The notes beneath the pieces were generated by a model. It saw nothing but the letters and a program-made list of their open reading frames with translations, was not told the origin of the DNA and did no database searches. Shown one piece after another: positions 32,655-45,741 of a stretch of 64,000 nucleotides of DNA. Each line of letters opens with the position of its first letter. The first letter of the stretch is position 1. Location of the stretch: NCBI GenBank assembly GCA_022113835.1, contig JAILWY010000009.1, forward strand, positions 4,873,501-4,937,500, in the 5' to 3' direction. The position numbers and the translations under genes were made by a program. The stretch is from Atopsyche davidsoni (lineage: Eukaryota > Arthropoda > Insecta > Trichoptera > Hydrobiosidae).

Positions 32655-32815
32655 CAAATTCAATATTTTTGACAGAGAATACTTGGTGGAATTCCATTTT
32701 AATATTTTGGGTAAAATACTTGAGTGATCTGTTTGATAATGCCAACGTGAAAGGTTGGCGAAACCGGTCACAAATAAAAACGAACATGTGAAAAATCACC
32801 CAAAATATTTAAATA
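32655..32815. repeat. Dispersed repeat C, copy 2, with imperfect fold-back
   Basis: The left part (TTCAATATTTTTGACAGAG, GGTGGAATTCCATTTT) matches copy 1 at 8391-8433. Arms follow: TACTTGAGTGAT at 32718-32729 and ATCACCCAAAATATTT at about 32795-32811, pairing imperfectly with AATATTTTGGGT. Between the arms lies the hammerhead-like core annotated separately. Compared with copy 1 the loop is inverted relative to the shared left flank. Confidence 0.75.
32727..32775 (+). ncRNA. Hammerhead-ribozyme-like motif (type I, minimal stem III), probably decayed
   Basis: Segments in order: stem I 5' strand ATCTGT (32727-32732); TTGATAA (32733-32739) in place of the conserved CTGATGA; one extra T; stem II GCCAAC / GTTGGC (32741-32746 with 32754-32759) around a 7-nt loop; the conserved GAAA (32760-32763); the self-complementary ACCGGT (32763-32768) acting as a three-pair stem III without a loop; cleavage-site C at 32769; stem I 3' strand ACAAAT (32770-32775), which pairs with ATCTGT at five of six positions. 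Two core bases differ from consensus (C to T, G to A) and one T is inserted, so self-cleavage of this copy is unlikely. Hammerheads with minimal stem III are established in Penelope-like retroelements and some satellites; they often act as dimers. Confidence 0.6.
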
Positions 32816-33834
32816 ATTTATCGTTTATTTACGATCTGCGATCTGTTTTCGTGATTAATAAATATCACAGCATTTTTCACAGTAATGTAGCAACGGTTGA
32901 TATTTCATTGTCTCCATGTTTGCTGCGTGAGCTCGGCCAGTTTTCATACGGCTCCTCGCGAGTGCTGGTGCAGGTTTCCCTAAAAGAAAGTCGACACGCG
33001 GTTCAAGACCGACGCACAACACCAGACCACCACTCCGGGCACTCTTCACCCGAGCTTGCGGACATCTGCGCAAAGGGTCAACGCTGATCAAATAGAAAGT
33101 AATTTCGTGTAAGCGGGAATGATGAGCATGGTCATTGCGTCGGAGAAATTAACGAAGGCAAGATATTTACAATTTATTTTGTTCGAAAACTCAAGATCAA
33201 TCAAGACAGTTTTAAGAGTAAATATATATTTACTTCAAGGCAAAATCGTGTCATTTAATTAATTTAATTGTCACTTTATTTTTCTATGTCGAAAGTTGAT
33301 TTTTTAACAGAGTATTGAAAAAACTATAAATTATATTTACCAATTTTTTATCATTTAATTAACGTCCATTTTTATGGTAAAATAAAATCTTGAAGATGTT
33401 GAAAAATTGGATAAAATGACGACTTTTCAAAACCAAAGTTTGTTAAAGATTTTTTTTTTTTTTAATTTTTAAATTTATAAGACGCACGTGGTTTATATTT
33501 AATCTTTCAATTCCAATTGAAAAAAAGACTTTTAATTGTTTAGGATTCTTGGAAAATGTACCGGACGAATCTCCAAATTCTTACACTTCATACGTAAAAA
33601 CACATGTTTATCATATTAATAGTAAATTTATAAGAAATAAAAATGTATTTTGTTTGGAAGAAGGGATGTATCAAACTTTTTGCATTTAAATATTTTTGAT
33701 TGGTGCAGTCGATTTTTCGCAAAATGGACTAAAAAACTGATCAAAAAAACTCAATTATGGAACATAGACCCTTAAGCACATGAAAGAACAACATAACACA
33801 AAAGCTTCTGCACAAGGCACAGCTAATAATCTTT
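32816..33834. other. Intervening region with a CpG-rich patch at 32925-33090
   Basis: 32925-33090 has many CpG and is open on both strands (32755-33087 + and 32855-33091 -). No family motif is visible in either translation. The remainder is AT-rich with long T runs. Confidence 0.4.
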
Positions 33835-34125
33835 AATATATATTGTACTTTCTTCTCCTGATGCCTCTGGTCATTGCGATTGGTGATTATTTCATCGAAC
33901 ATATTTCTTCCTAGGCCATTCTCACTGATTCGGCCATACTTCTGATCTCCAGCCACTGGCGCAAATTCTGCATCCACGTATACTTCATTCTTCCAGTGCC
34001 CCTTTTTCCTTCAATTTTTCTTGGAAAATCAGCTATAGGATGCTATATTTACTGTTACGAAAAATGTAGCCAAAATAGAACACCTTCCGCTTCATTGCTA
34101 ACATCAGGAGTTTTTTTTATATATT
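33835..34125 (-). pseudogene. Non-LTR retrotransposon C-terminal tail, copy L2
   Basis: Homologous base for base to 8575-8830: CTTCTGATGCCTC equivalent, TTTCATCGAACATAT, CTCCAGCCACTGGC, CATCCACGTA, AGGATGCTATATTTACTGT and TCCGCTT. On the minus strand it yields NRNDQRHQEKK and GRNMFDEIITN in disrupted frames. Only the tail is present. A frame shift precedes the LAQDR equivalent. Confidence 0.85.
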
Positions 34126-34312
34126 TGAAACCTATTTTATATTAATATTTTTTTCGGTAAACAGTATATACATAAAACAGCGAGAAAAATCTTTGAAAAC
34201 TTATTTAAAACAAAGATGGACTATTAAGGTTTCGTTTTTATGATCCCGTGGCCTTCTTATCAAGCGAGAATGTAAAATGATTTATATATATATATATATA
34301 TATATAATCTAA

Positions 34313-34558
34313 ATTCAAATCTACGTCTTGTATGTATATATATATATATATATATATATAACGACGCATGCTTATAAAATATTTTAGAACTTAGAGTACT
34401 TGCAAACTTAGTTATATTTTAATATTATTATTAAAATATCTATCTGGGACATATCTAAAGTAATATGATTTTAAAATATTTTCAATTACCGAAAATAAAA
34501 CTGAAAATAAATGTGTGATATATATATATATATATACATACAAGACGTAGATTTGAAT
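34313..34558. repeat. Inverted repeat with 40-bp arms around (AT)n tracts
   Basis: Left arm 34313-34352 or so (ATTCAAATCTACGTCTTGTA then TG and (TA)n) is the reverse complement of the right arm 34519-34558. About 160-bp interior, AT-rich. The AT microsatellite forms the inner part of each arm, and 34282-34306 holds a third AT run just outside. Could be a small fold-back element or a slippage and inversion product. Confidence 0.75.
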
Positions 34559-36667
34559 CCTAAACATATTTTAAGTACGTTGTTTAAGTCTGTTTCCTAT
34601 ATTTTTGTTTCTTTGTTAAAAAAATTCACCATAGTTACCCATCATATTGATATAAATCATATTTTTATATACTTGGGCGTATATACTCTTAAAAAATTAC
34701 ATGTAAAAGAAAATTTAAATACAAGTTAATTTATTAATCGTCATATGTGAATAGTGAATTGAAATTTGGTCTACGAAGGGAATTCTGCGTTTGTATATTA
34801 ATCCTCTTATCAACTTGATTTCATTATTTCAAACTTAAATTGTCTTGGTGTTAAAAATGCAGCTATTTAGAAATACTATTCGAAAAGTAAAGGTTCATTT
34901 AGGAATTGAAATTCCTCAAATCTTTGCGTATTAATTTATAGTATATAATTAATTTTATATAGAGTTATAAATAATTTTTAAATGCAAATGTTTTTATTTG
35001 ATGGTAAAAGTATCCAATCTTATCGTAGTCCAGAGAACAGCACGCCATTAATTAATAAATCACCAACAAAACGAGCAATTTAAACTGGGTTATAGGCGAC
35101 TTCAAAGGAATACTAAATACTTGGTGAATATATTACAACATCAGTCATAAAATTAATTATTTCACTTTTGATATATATATTATAAATATTACCTTTTAAA
35201 ATACAGGATGATTCTTGTAGAATATTTAACCAACAATTGCAACACCCTGTATTAACTTATTTTGTTCGTTGTCTTTTTTCTTTTAAATTAAAATTTTATT
35301 AAAAAAATATTTGTTTTTTTAAGTACAAAAACTGCAATAAAAATGACTTAAATATGCACAATTCATGACTTTAGAATATTTCTATTATATTTACTAAAGC
35401 AACGCTCATTAGTCACTAATGGTATTTATTATGTATTTTGTGTAAATTGAAAAGATACAATAAAATAAATAATTGATATATGATTACAAAAAACTGCTTT
35501 TTGTTTTAAAAGTTCAAAATTATATAAACCTACGACATATTATTAAATGAAATAAAACGATTTTATCTTAGTTTTTGTATAAGACCTTTTTAGTTCAATT
35601 CGCAATTGTCTAAATTAATAAACACCATATCTCTTATTTATATTCGAAACAATTTTTATCATAATGTATTAAATATATTTTTTAAAACGTATATAAAATA
35701 AATTCAAATAAAATAATATGTTTTTATTATATCCAGATAAAATAAGTAAATTAATACATATGCTTGCTACACAAATATATGCCTGAAATTTACTGTTATC
35801 CTAAGACAAATAAATACACTGTGTACGTGGTATTTATTATTATAAAATATTGTACGGTAATTTAAACAAGCCATTTAAATGATTACGTGTTATTACGTAA
35901 TATGCAATATTTAATTTTTTTAATATTAACTGTTAATTTACATTGGTCACTCCATTTTTCCATAGAATTTTATTTGAGAGCGGACGGCTTGAAAAGAGTT
36001 CAATACTAGGACAGCCACCAAAACCAATCCAAGTTGTTTCATAAGAATCGCTTGACCGAAAAAAATCACTCAATCAATTTAATTATTCATTAAATTTCTA
36101 CGGGATTATCATTTAGTTAGAGCTCGAAGCTAATGCGTTTTGACGCCTATGAAATAAATAACAAAGACGTCGAGTAAAATAATATTATTATGTCGAAACA
36201 ATTCGATTTAGATAAGTCGATGTTATGTAATAATGTTTTACTTCACTTTGATATCTTGAATTCCGCCCTGCAAGTGAAAATAATTCATTTCACCGCTGAT
36301 TTTGCATATCAAAACTATTTAATTTAAAAAAACAATAATTGCGAAACTGTCAGGCTGATTTTGTTGCACGAACGTATTGTTTAAAAATCATTATTTAATG
36401 GAGAAAACACAAGTATTACGTTTTTCATAGAATGAAAGGTATGTCCAATGTTTTTATAACAATGAACATAACACTACTTTAAATAAATTCTAAGAAATAC
36501 TATTTAATAAAATTAAGAACATAACATAAAGTATTGAGAAATTAATGAACTCCAGTCCAAGGGTCAAGAATATTTTCACCTAAACACTTTTTTTTCATTC
36601 AATAGATTTTTAAATCTCGTTTGTTGGGCTTAGTAACTAATTTTATTTGATAATCTTGGAATATTTT
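34559..36667. other. AT-rich region without a supported gene
   Basis: At 35202-35252 a 51-bp piece has TACAGGATGATTCTTG at one end and GCAACACCCTGTA at the other. This resembles a tiny remnant of a CAGGGTG-type mariner-like element, too short to call. Otherwise nothing. Confidence 0.4.
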
Positions 36668-36725
36668 GGGTAATATGTCCCGATGCCGGAATCGAACATC
36701 GGGAGACAAAAACCACTACGCAGTA
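36668..36725 (-). repeat. tRNA-derived SINE-like fragment (S3)
   Basis: Minus strand: CTACTGCGTAGTGGTTTTTG (A box type) and GATGTTCGATTCCGGC (B box type), with the 3' flank continuing as unstructured AT-rich DNA. The two boxes are closer than in a tRNA, so internal deletion is likely. Confidence 0.55.
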
Positions 36726-39600
36726 GAAAATGAAATCATGTACAGTTATACCTAAAAGGCACAGAAATATTAAAATAAGGACAAAATTGTTTTATTATGT
36801 ATTTAATTTACTTGACCACTTACTCAAGTATTTATTTTGTTCACTAAATCTACAAGTAAGTAAATGTAACAAATTTAATCCATCCTACAAAAACCTAGCA
36901 ATACCAGTACTAAGCAACGTGAATGTATCTGTAAATCTATTTACTTTCAACAATAAACTAAGAAAACATATTAATTTTCCCAGTCAGATCTCAGATGTTA
37001 ATAGCAGCGTTTAATTTAAAGCGTTACGATTTCCCCGTTATATAATTAAGTATCACTTCTTCTATGATGCCTTCTCGCTGGTCAGCAACCAAAACAAATG
37101 TATTTACTACAGATTCCGCTTATCGAGATTGTTTACTCGACAGTTATTGACGTCCATTGAAATCTGAATAACGCCAACCGGCATGGACAATCGTATTTGC
37201 CATTCTATTGTCATTGCCATCGTTCAATTTGCCACCACTTGGCCGTGTCGCTCGGTCTCGTTCCGAATCGGACTTGCAAGCCGGGGGTTCAGGCTTCGAG
37301 GGAAAGCAGAATACATCTGGTACCGCACTGTGAGGTAATGGGATTTATTTGGTGAATTAAATCGAGAACGTTATGTCACTCTTTCTGTACGGAGTTTACG
37401 GTAACTCGAAAGCCGGGGCGCTGAGCTGCTTTCACAATCGTGGACCAGGTAATCGTACAGTTTATAGATATTGTTATGGTGTCCTCGATTCGTGTGATCG
37501 TGTAAAATTGATTGTGATTATAATAAGTTCATTTCAATGAAGTTTTACAGTAATATAAAAAAAAAATCCCTCAGTGAGCATTTATGTTGGTTCTCATTCA
37601 TTATGTCATCGTTTATATAAAAAGGTTTATGCTTCTTCAAATATCACCATTCATCCTATGGCATTGAAATACAGATGATGTTGATTGTTTTATTTTATCC
37701 AATTATATCGTTGAGATGTGTCGAAAAGGAAATTAACATGTTATAAATAAATATTTTTTTGCTTCAAATACCACCCCAACTTTCCTATAAAAACCAAACA
37801 CTTTGGGTAGACTCTTCGTTGAATTGTATTTAATAATCTTGTCTACTTTATATATTTTTTTAAATACTACTAGGTTACGATATAATAACTTGGGTACCTT
37901 ATTAGCTAATCTACATCAAATAAATCGAGAGACAATTTCTTCTTTTGGGATACGAAAGTTCCATGAACTACTTAACACCATATTTGCCAAACACTTTGAT
38001 CAGTCCCATCACTTATAATTTCAAAGTATTAAATTCCTCGTAACTTGTGTAGTTTTATGATTTCATTAAAAAGTTTCGCCACGGTTTCCATTTTTCTCTG
38101 AGAACTGGCAAGAGATTTTACACATTTTTCTCATAATCATAAAAAAAAACGACAACACCGGAAATGAAGCAAATTGACGATATTCTCAAGATAAAAAGAA
38201 TTGTAATATTTCACTTTAAGAAAATCATTTTTAACACAAATAAATAAATTTTTATTCAATGCCCTGATTGCATCTTAAATTATCCAATGGTAACCATCAC
38301 ACAAGCAACTTGCGCAATTAGATTTTTAAATACACATGTTTTGAATTGTTCACTTAATATAATTATTTTAAATCCTCAGGTATTGATTGCTATAAGGCAT
38401 AGGGATATTCTTTGAGTACATAAGAAAGATTTTCTAAAAAAACTATTTTGATATATTATTATCTTTACTCCCAAGTAAGGGTGATGTCGACAGTAGAGAG
38501 TTTCATGAAGCTTCAGCAAAATAAAACTTTATGTAGTCTTAATGACATCAATCATATACATGCTATGGTTTCATTAATTCCAAGATAATATTTTGTCGAA
38601 TTTGGGGTTTATAAAAATTATATTTCTAGTGGCAGCACGCAGCTGCAAGTTGTGGTATTTCATCACATATGGAAATATTAATGATTTTATTATAAACTAA
38701 ATTCACAACGCCCACAGCACCTAGTCTCTTTATGTTTAATTATGAAACACAATTGTCATCGCAGTGGGCATTGTGCTCTGATTGTATTATTAATCGCAAT
38801 AAAAACTAACAACCCGGATCAACGCGACTACTTTATGGCGGACGGCTTGTCCGTACTTCGTGGAGTTCGTTTTCTAGACAATAAAATGGACAAATAAATA
38901 ATCTGTAATCTACTTTTCAATGCGCCGATGGTAATTTGGACACAGAGCAATAAATGTTTTAATAAATTTTATATATCCGGAAATGATTGTTATAATCCTG
39001 GTTGACGTAAACAGCATTGTGTAGGTTTTCCTGATATTGTATTATAATTATATTATGCGCGGTAACTCAAAATTTACAGTTTTTAACAGGTTTTATTATA
39101 AATTAAATATTATTATTAAATTTTTGAAAAAATGATATATGATATAATTTAATAAAAAATGAAATTGAAAATATTTGTGTTACCTATAATAGTAATTTAA
39201 TTTGAAACCCACATAAAATAATGTTTTGAAAACAATAATAGACTCAATAAATAAATAAAAATATTTTTTCATTGATATCATCTTGACCTATGAAACACTG
39301 TACAGATAAAATTTTCATAATTGTCTCAATCATTAAATTTTCAATGAAGTATTGAAATACTTATTTAAAGGTCAGTGTATATTGAATTTGATTTTCAATG
39401 GTTCAATGGTCGATTGTATTTGTGATATTTGAGTTTTAAATTAGATATTAATATCTCGGAAAATTGATAATTACATTTTGTTTTGTAATTTTTTACTATT
39501 TTAAGTACATCAAAGTTACACTTTTTCAGGGCTTGTGATAAGTGGCAAATCATTTAAATTACAAAGCAGTAAGACATAGTAATTAAATAACACAACTTAA
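36726..39600. other. Region without a supported gene; balanced block at 37130-37500
   Basis: 37130-37500 has high GC for the window, with many CpG, and no long frame. A GGCGGACGGCTTGTCCGTAC hairpin-like stretch lies near 38837. Frames at 36730-37014 and 37803-38018 (+) show no motif. Confidence 0.4.
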
Positions 39601-39792
39601 TGTGCCGAAATTATAAAATATGCAAGTAATGATTGCTACCGACAACGTCAAGTGTGTGTGAATGAACTTTTTACGCCATTAAGGACTTTTGATAAAGCTC
39701 CTGAAGAGAAAGAAATCCTTAAAAAAATTGATGAACCCCACTCTTCTAATATTGATATCAAGGATCTTCAACTAGCAACTATATATTGTTGA
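39601..39792 (+). pseudogene. Short protein-like open stretch, unrecognised
   Basis: A stop-free frame of 63 codons without ATG at its start reads, in part, SNDCYRQRQVCVNELFTPLR and APEEKEILKKIDEPHSSN. Charged and polar composition differs from random AT-rich frames, and it ends at TGA 39790. It could be a fragment of a mobile element or a pseudogene exon. Weak support. Confidence 0.2.
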
Positions 39793-42514
39793 ATTCCAAT
39801 TGTCATTACCCCTGCCATATTATCTACCACGTCTGCACCATTGTGTAAATAGTGATGTACTCACTACGAGATGTATTAGATTTTATCTTCATAGTCGTTG
39901 CCGGTCACTAGAGTATCTTTCGCCATCCATCAATGATTCATTTTTCACACTTATTGTTACTTTTTATTAGGTGAATTCAAACCCCACTCGTGTCACTAGA
40001 AAATTTTCCAAAGAGGTTTTCTATTCGCTCTTTGGTGAATTGACTATCTAAAAACATATCAAACGTAACATACGCAATAATGCCTTGGCATGTGCGGATA
40101 TTGTGGATTTAATATGTATTAAGTAATATTCATGGGTTTGAAATTGTGAGTTTATTTTTATTACATTACATAACAAAACCATTAAACGGAATATTTCAAA
40201 ACAAACGCATTGATCATATGAAACACAAACACATATTAATTTCCAGTGCATAACTGTGCATATTTTTTTACCACATAAAGGTTAAAATCATTTCCTTGCA
40301 GTTCTTATAAAATAACAATACCACGACCGCATATTACACCACTCAAACTAACTTTTATTCAAATTCCTACTAACGATCGTTAAATTAACTTTATGTAACA
40401 ACCGGCTTAGTTACGAGTCGAGTATTTAAATAAGGCGAGCAAATTTTTTCCATATAATTCGCGGACACTACCCATTTGTTAATAAATAATAAATTTTGTA
40501 ATAGAATCATATCTTGCAACAATTGGACAACTCTACGCGCTCTTGTTTGTTATATGATGTGACGGAATTGATTTTCTGGTCTAGCGGATGTTAATTTTCT
40601 ACGGAAAACTTTAAACTAAAAGGTTTATCATTTATATTTTTTTAACTCTTATAAATGAAAGATTATCGTATCTTGTCTTACTGAAAAAATATGTCTGATC
40701 GTGTACAAAAGTATTTAAGGAATTATCCCGTATATCACATTGCAGCAAATGTAATGTAAAATCAAAATACTTTAAAACTTAGTTGCATCTAAAAATTTTA
40801 TCTGTTTTGTATAAATTATGGTCAAGCATTAATTTCATTATTTCAAAATGACGCTCCAAAATTAATACAATAATAAAATTATGTAAATGTACATTTATCG
40901 GGTAATCTCGATAATAAAAAATAAAATTTTAATTTTCAGCAAGCTTGTAAATATTATTTCCTAGATGTCAACTTCTTTATTGAAAAGCAGTTGTGGGATT
41001 CATTTTGATCGATTTTCCGGGAGAAAATCTGAATTAACACCGAATTACTTACATAATAGTTTAATACTTCAGATCAGATTTTATTAAGTATCATTTTTAC
41101 GTAAAGAGATTTCTTTTAGCTATTCATATTATTACCCTTTTGATTTTTTATAATATGCAAAATCATTATTTTATTTTTATTCGATTCAAACATCCAATTG
41201 ATATAAAATATGAGACAGAATTAACTAAAACTTATCGCTCCCTCGGGTTATGACTTCATGGAATATGATATGGTGGTGACCATATGAAAACACTCTATCG
41301 TAAAGTTATAAAAAGTTAATTTATAATCTTATAAATATTGTTTGAAGTACAGATGTTTGAATGCAAACTTTATGATGATACATAACGCACTAAATTGTGA
41401 AATTGTGAGTCCATGGTTAAAATTCGCCATTTCAGTGAATGTATTTTATATTGGGACAGATTTATATGCAAGTAATATTTAGTATGTTCCAGTTCAGTGA
41501 TCAAAATAGTTGCTATATATTATGCAATTATTTTTTAATTTGCGTGAACATAGGCATAAAATTTTTAATTAGTGTAATGGTACAAACTTTTAGATAACAA
41601 AAGATTTTTACTGAAATTTTTGTGGTCAATACATTTAAGTTATTAGTAAATAAAAAAAATATTTGAGGGATACATACAAATATTTTTAAGACTCTTCAGC
41701 GATTGAACGCTTTATGAAGGTTTTTTTTTTTACGCTTTATGAAGGTGTTTAATATAGGCAAAACATATATTTTTAATATACGATAAAGTTACAAAAGAGC
41801 TTATCAAGATCTATTGAATCGCGTGCTTTTTCTATATTCATCTGTAAACAATGCATGTAACAAAATGACTTTACACATAAAATCTAACAAATTAATCAAA
41901 TTTTATATTAATTTTTTATAAAAATAAATAGTTTTATTAGCATATAATTTTTATACATAATCATAAATTAACATTGTAATTATATAAGTATATACTTATA
42001 GTCCATACTGTTACTTGCAATATCTGAAAGGTCGGTCACGCTTACTTAAAAAGTCAATAAATTATTAAAAATATTATTTATAATAACTTATCATTGTGTT
42101 CCGTATCAGAAAGGATAATTAGTAGGTACATTCTTAGGTAGGTACAATTACTCTATCCCAACCTCATGCCTGGCCTTCGATGTGTCAAATGCTACGAACC
42201 ATTATTTAATCAAAACAAATAAACGAGAATAGGTAATAACAGAGAACAAAAAATGCCACGATAATTCTTCGGAATCCTTATGCAATAATAAATAAAACAG
42301 GTTTTGTATTAATATTCACCGGTGCATTGCAATTATTATTTACTCCGGTCTTTTTCGCTTGTGTTTTTGACATTTTATTTGCTGTCGTATTGGAAATACA
42401 TTAACAAGAGCTTAGCGATTTTTATTTTACAATGAAGACAACGCTACATCGCGAAAATATTTGTTTCAGATAATCCATAAAAATAAGTATTACCCTTTTA
42501 TTTCTTCTCCGTAT
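39793..42514. other. AT-rich region; faint SINE-like B box at 39970-39998
   Basis: GTGAATTCAAACCCCACTCG followed by TGTCAC resembles the T-arm end of SINE S1, but no head is present. A 14-nt duplicate ACGCTTTATGAAGGT occurs at 41709 and 41734. Nothing else recognised. Confidence 0.3.
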
Positions 42515-42830
42515 ATTTGTGCTGAGCCAGTGTTCATGGTTTTCTTATGGAGAATAATGTAGTGAGTCTCCAGGTCCTTCTACACCGCAGTTTTATATTG
42601 GAAGGAAAAGTCTGCGTATTGCTGCTGCCCAATAGCATTATTATATAATTATTTCCTTACAAAGGTATGGCGTTTAGATCTGATACTCCTTCGGTACCAG
42701 GCTGCAGAAATCCACCTCGGCAAGGTACTTCCAGAACACATCTCTCCACAATCATTCCAAGTCCACTACTAATTTACAAGCAACAACTTTATGCACACGC
42801 AACGGAATGGGGAGAACGGGTAGGTATTTT
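42515..42830 (-). repeat. Dispersed repeat B, copy 2 (inverted)
   Basis: Reverse complement of copies 1 and 3: GCTGAGCCAGTGTTCATGG at one end, TCCTTCTACACCGCAGTTTT, GGTACTTCCAGAACACATCT, CATTCCAAGTCCACTAC, and GGGGAGAACGGGTAGGTATT at the other end. The LINE-like tail part is shortened here. Confidence 0.75.
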
Positions 42831-45741
42831 TATTTCAAATTAGGTTTTGTACAAATGTAGGTTAAACGTACAAAATTAAAATTTTACCGCGTCCTCAAAA
42901 AAAATATTTTTCAAGTGCATTAAGCACAAATCAATAGTTTGATATGTGCCTTTTAGAGCGTTCAATGTGAAACTAATTACAGATATTTTTTTCTCTGCGA
43001 ATTTTGCGAAAGATATGTCAGAATTTTTATAGGCTCTATTAGAGGAAATAGTTACCTACCTGCCATTGTAACGCAAAACGGCAGAAAAAAAGATTTTGCA
43101 AGCTCTACGTGCATAGCAATAAAGGCGTGTCGAGGTCGTGTATGGACTGCTCTCGAAAACTGAATTTATGAAAACTTAGCACAAAAGCCGATTGTTTTTT
43201 TCTCGATTTCCTACCCACGGGAGTGTGATCATGCGGCGCCAATCGCGAGTCTCGTGCAAATAATTATACTATCGCCATTATTGTAAATATCAATTTCAAC
43301 ATCGTAATATGCTTCGATAGTTTTTCATTTTTTGCTTTCTCGGAAGACTTTAGCGGCGATTGATTTGATAGCTTGAGGAAGAGTCGTAAAAAATATCTAA
43401 ACGACTTAATAATATGCAGTATTTTTTATTCAATAATTCGTTTAAAATACTGTTAGTATGAATGCGTTCCGATTAATGTCCTATCGTATCGTGTATTCTC
43501 AGTATTGTGTTAGTATGACGGATGGTGACTTATCAAAAGGAAAGTATTTTTTCCCATACAATATTATGTGATAGAAGCACATATGAAATTATAATACAAG
43601 TAGTGCCTTCGTTCTTATTGCGATTTGATATTATATCCAATAAAACCACTGTAACATATGTGGATCTAGGATTATGAAAATCTCCTTAAAATATATGTAT
43701 ACTAAGTTTGTGATATGACTAACAGTGTTTTGCTTATCTTTTTATACGCGGCAGGTATTTTTTTCAAAGATTAAAGATCTTCAAAATAATAAATTTTAAA
43801 TATTTCTATATGTAAAAAAACTTAAGTTATTAACTATGGTATATTTGGTCCTTGAAAACATTTCAGTATCTCCAATTTTAATTTCGGGACATCGACCTAG
43901 TCCATTTTTGGAGTGTATAGAGTCGAGGATAGTTAATCGCTAAAATACTAGCTTCAATATTGTTTTTTTTGTGAAAACAATCTCTAGTTTATGCTTTTTA
44001 AGAGTTTTGGTTTTTTTACTAACAAAAAAGTGTTTTTAAAATTTTACATAATTTATTAATTAAATGAAAATGTTTTTATCATATTTTATTTTTAAAGCAG
44101 GCTTTCATTTTGAAGCAGAATTCGTAATTTTGTTGGATTTTTATAAAAAAAAGTTTGAGTGACTTTTCGACTGTTTCTTGTTAGTTATTAGTTTAAGAGA
44201 AAAAACTTGCAAATAAATATAAGCCTACTGTTTCATACTCATGAAAAAAATTTTTTTTGAGATTATTGTATTCAATTATTTTTAAATGTAGTGATGTTTT
44301 ATACAAAAATAGAGCGTGCCAACTTGTTTTATATCATTTTTGGCAACTTGTCTCGAATTGGAGTCATCGTACTATAGATGCAAAGCAATTTGTGGACACC
44401 AAGCAATATCCCATTCATATTAATTAACTCAAAAAACAAACCTCTCAAAGACGACATTACAATAAACATTATCCAATCACACTACTTGGACCCATCAAAG
44501 GGTAAACAAAGGTTTTGTGTTCTCATAAAATATTTCAAAATTATAATCTAATTAATTTTATTGGCGTGAAATGAGTGAAAAGCAGTTCCCAAAAGCAGCT
44601 CTCTGCGCCGAGCGTAACTGACGACGACAAAAACCCATGGAACGATAAACATAAATAACCTTTTGTACATCTGACCGTGTCCAATATTTTAAGCGCGGTT
44701 GTAGTTTATTTATTTTCTGCATCGTCGGTCGTGAAAACCGATCAAAAATCGGTCCAAATTATTACGCAATGCCCCTCGAAGGACTTTCTAGCTCTTGCGA
44801 ATTTGTAAAACATGCCGCGCCACAAAAAAAAACATAATTTATTGATGTTGTCAATCACATTAATCGGATTTGGTGGACCTTTATTCAATTATTCACTAAT
44901 AGGGACAAAGCGAACATTATTTCAATTAAAAAGCTTTAAGTAAGCTTTATTGTTTTTTTACTACTGAAAATGTTTTAAGGCGTTACCATAACTTATTAGT
45001 GTTTTTAAATTTTTACAAGCAACAGTTATTCTTTTCAAAACGTTTTTTATTTATTTTAACAATGTATTTCTTCACTGCGTTGCAATAAAATCGAAAGCAA
45101 AAATCGATATGACAGATGAATGCACTTCAATCCAGAACTAAAAGCTTAATAATAAAATAATAATAGTTTGTTTTGATAATTGAAATATCGCTATTTGTGA
45201 AGTGTTCAACGGTTTAATAACACAGCTCACGAGTTTCGCCATTTTCATGTCTGATTTATTCGCCGAAGGTTCTAGAACACGACTTTATTATGTGGGCTAG
45301 ACTAATTCGTCCGTTTGTGGGTTGATTTTCGACAACGATAACAAATGACACATTACCTGCTTGAGTAATAACACCGACTAATAATATCGACTCCGCGAAT
45401 GCAACTCCAACAATGGAGGGCAGGTCTGAGAGCAATAAAGCTTCATTCTTCGTTCACCTCTCGATCCGAATCTCAAATTTCAGATTCACTTTTATCTCAA
45501 ATCTTTATTTTTCATTGTTTGTATTGGCCATAGCCAATGATGTAGTGCCATGATCCACTTTTTTGTGCTAATAAGATCTTGCGTGTTGTTGAGGAAATAC
45601 AACATTGTTAGACTTCTAACTCATCGTTTTTTTAATATTTAGAAATATCGATGCTTAAATTATCTTTTAACGAGGAGTCCATAACCGCACTACTGTGCAA
45701 GAGAAAGAAGTCCGAAGACAACAGCTAAAAAATAATATATA
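42831..45741. other. Region without a supported gene; blocks of balanced composition
   Basis: 43080-43400, 44560-44870 and 45220-45480 are richer in GC and CpG than their surroundings and lack open frames and repeats. Regulatory function is only inferred from composition. Confidence 0.3.

Noticed and set aside
35202..35252. Tiny mariner-like remnant
   Set aside because: Only about 50 bp with partly matching ends; too short to distinguish from chance.
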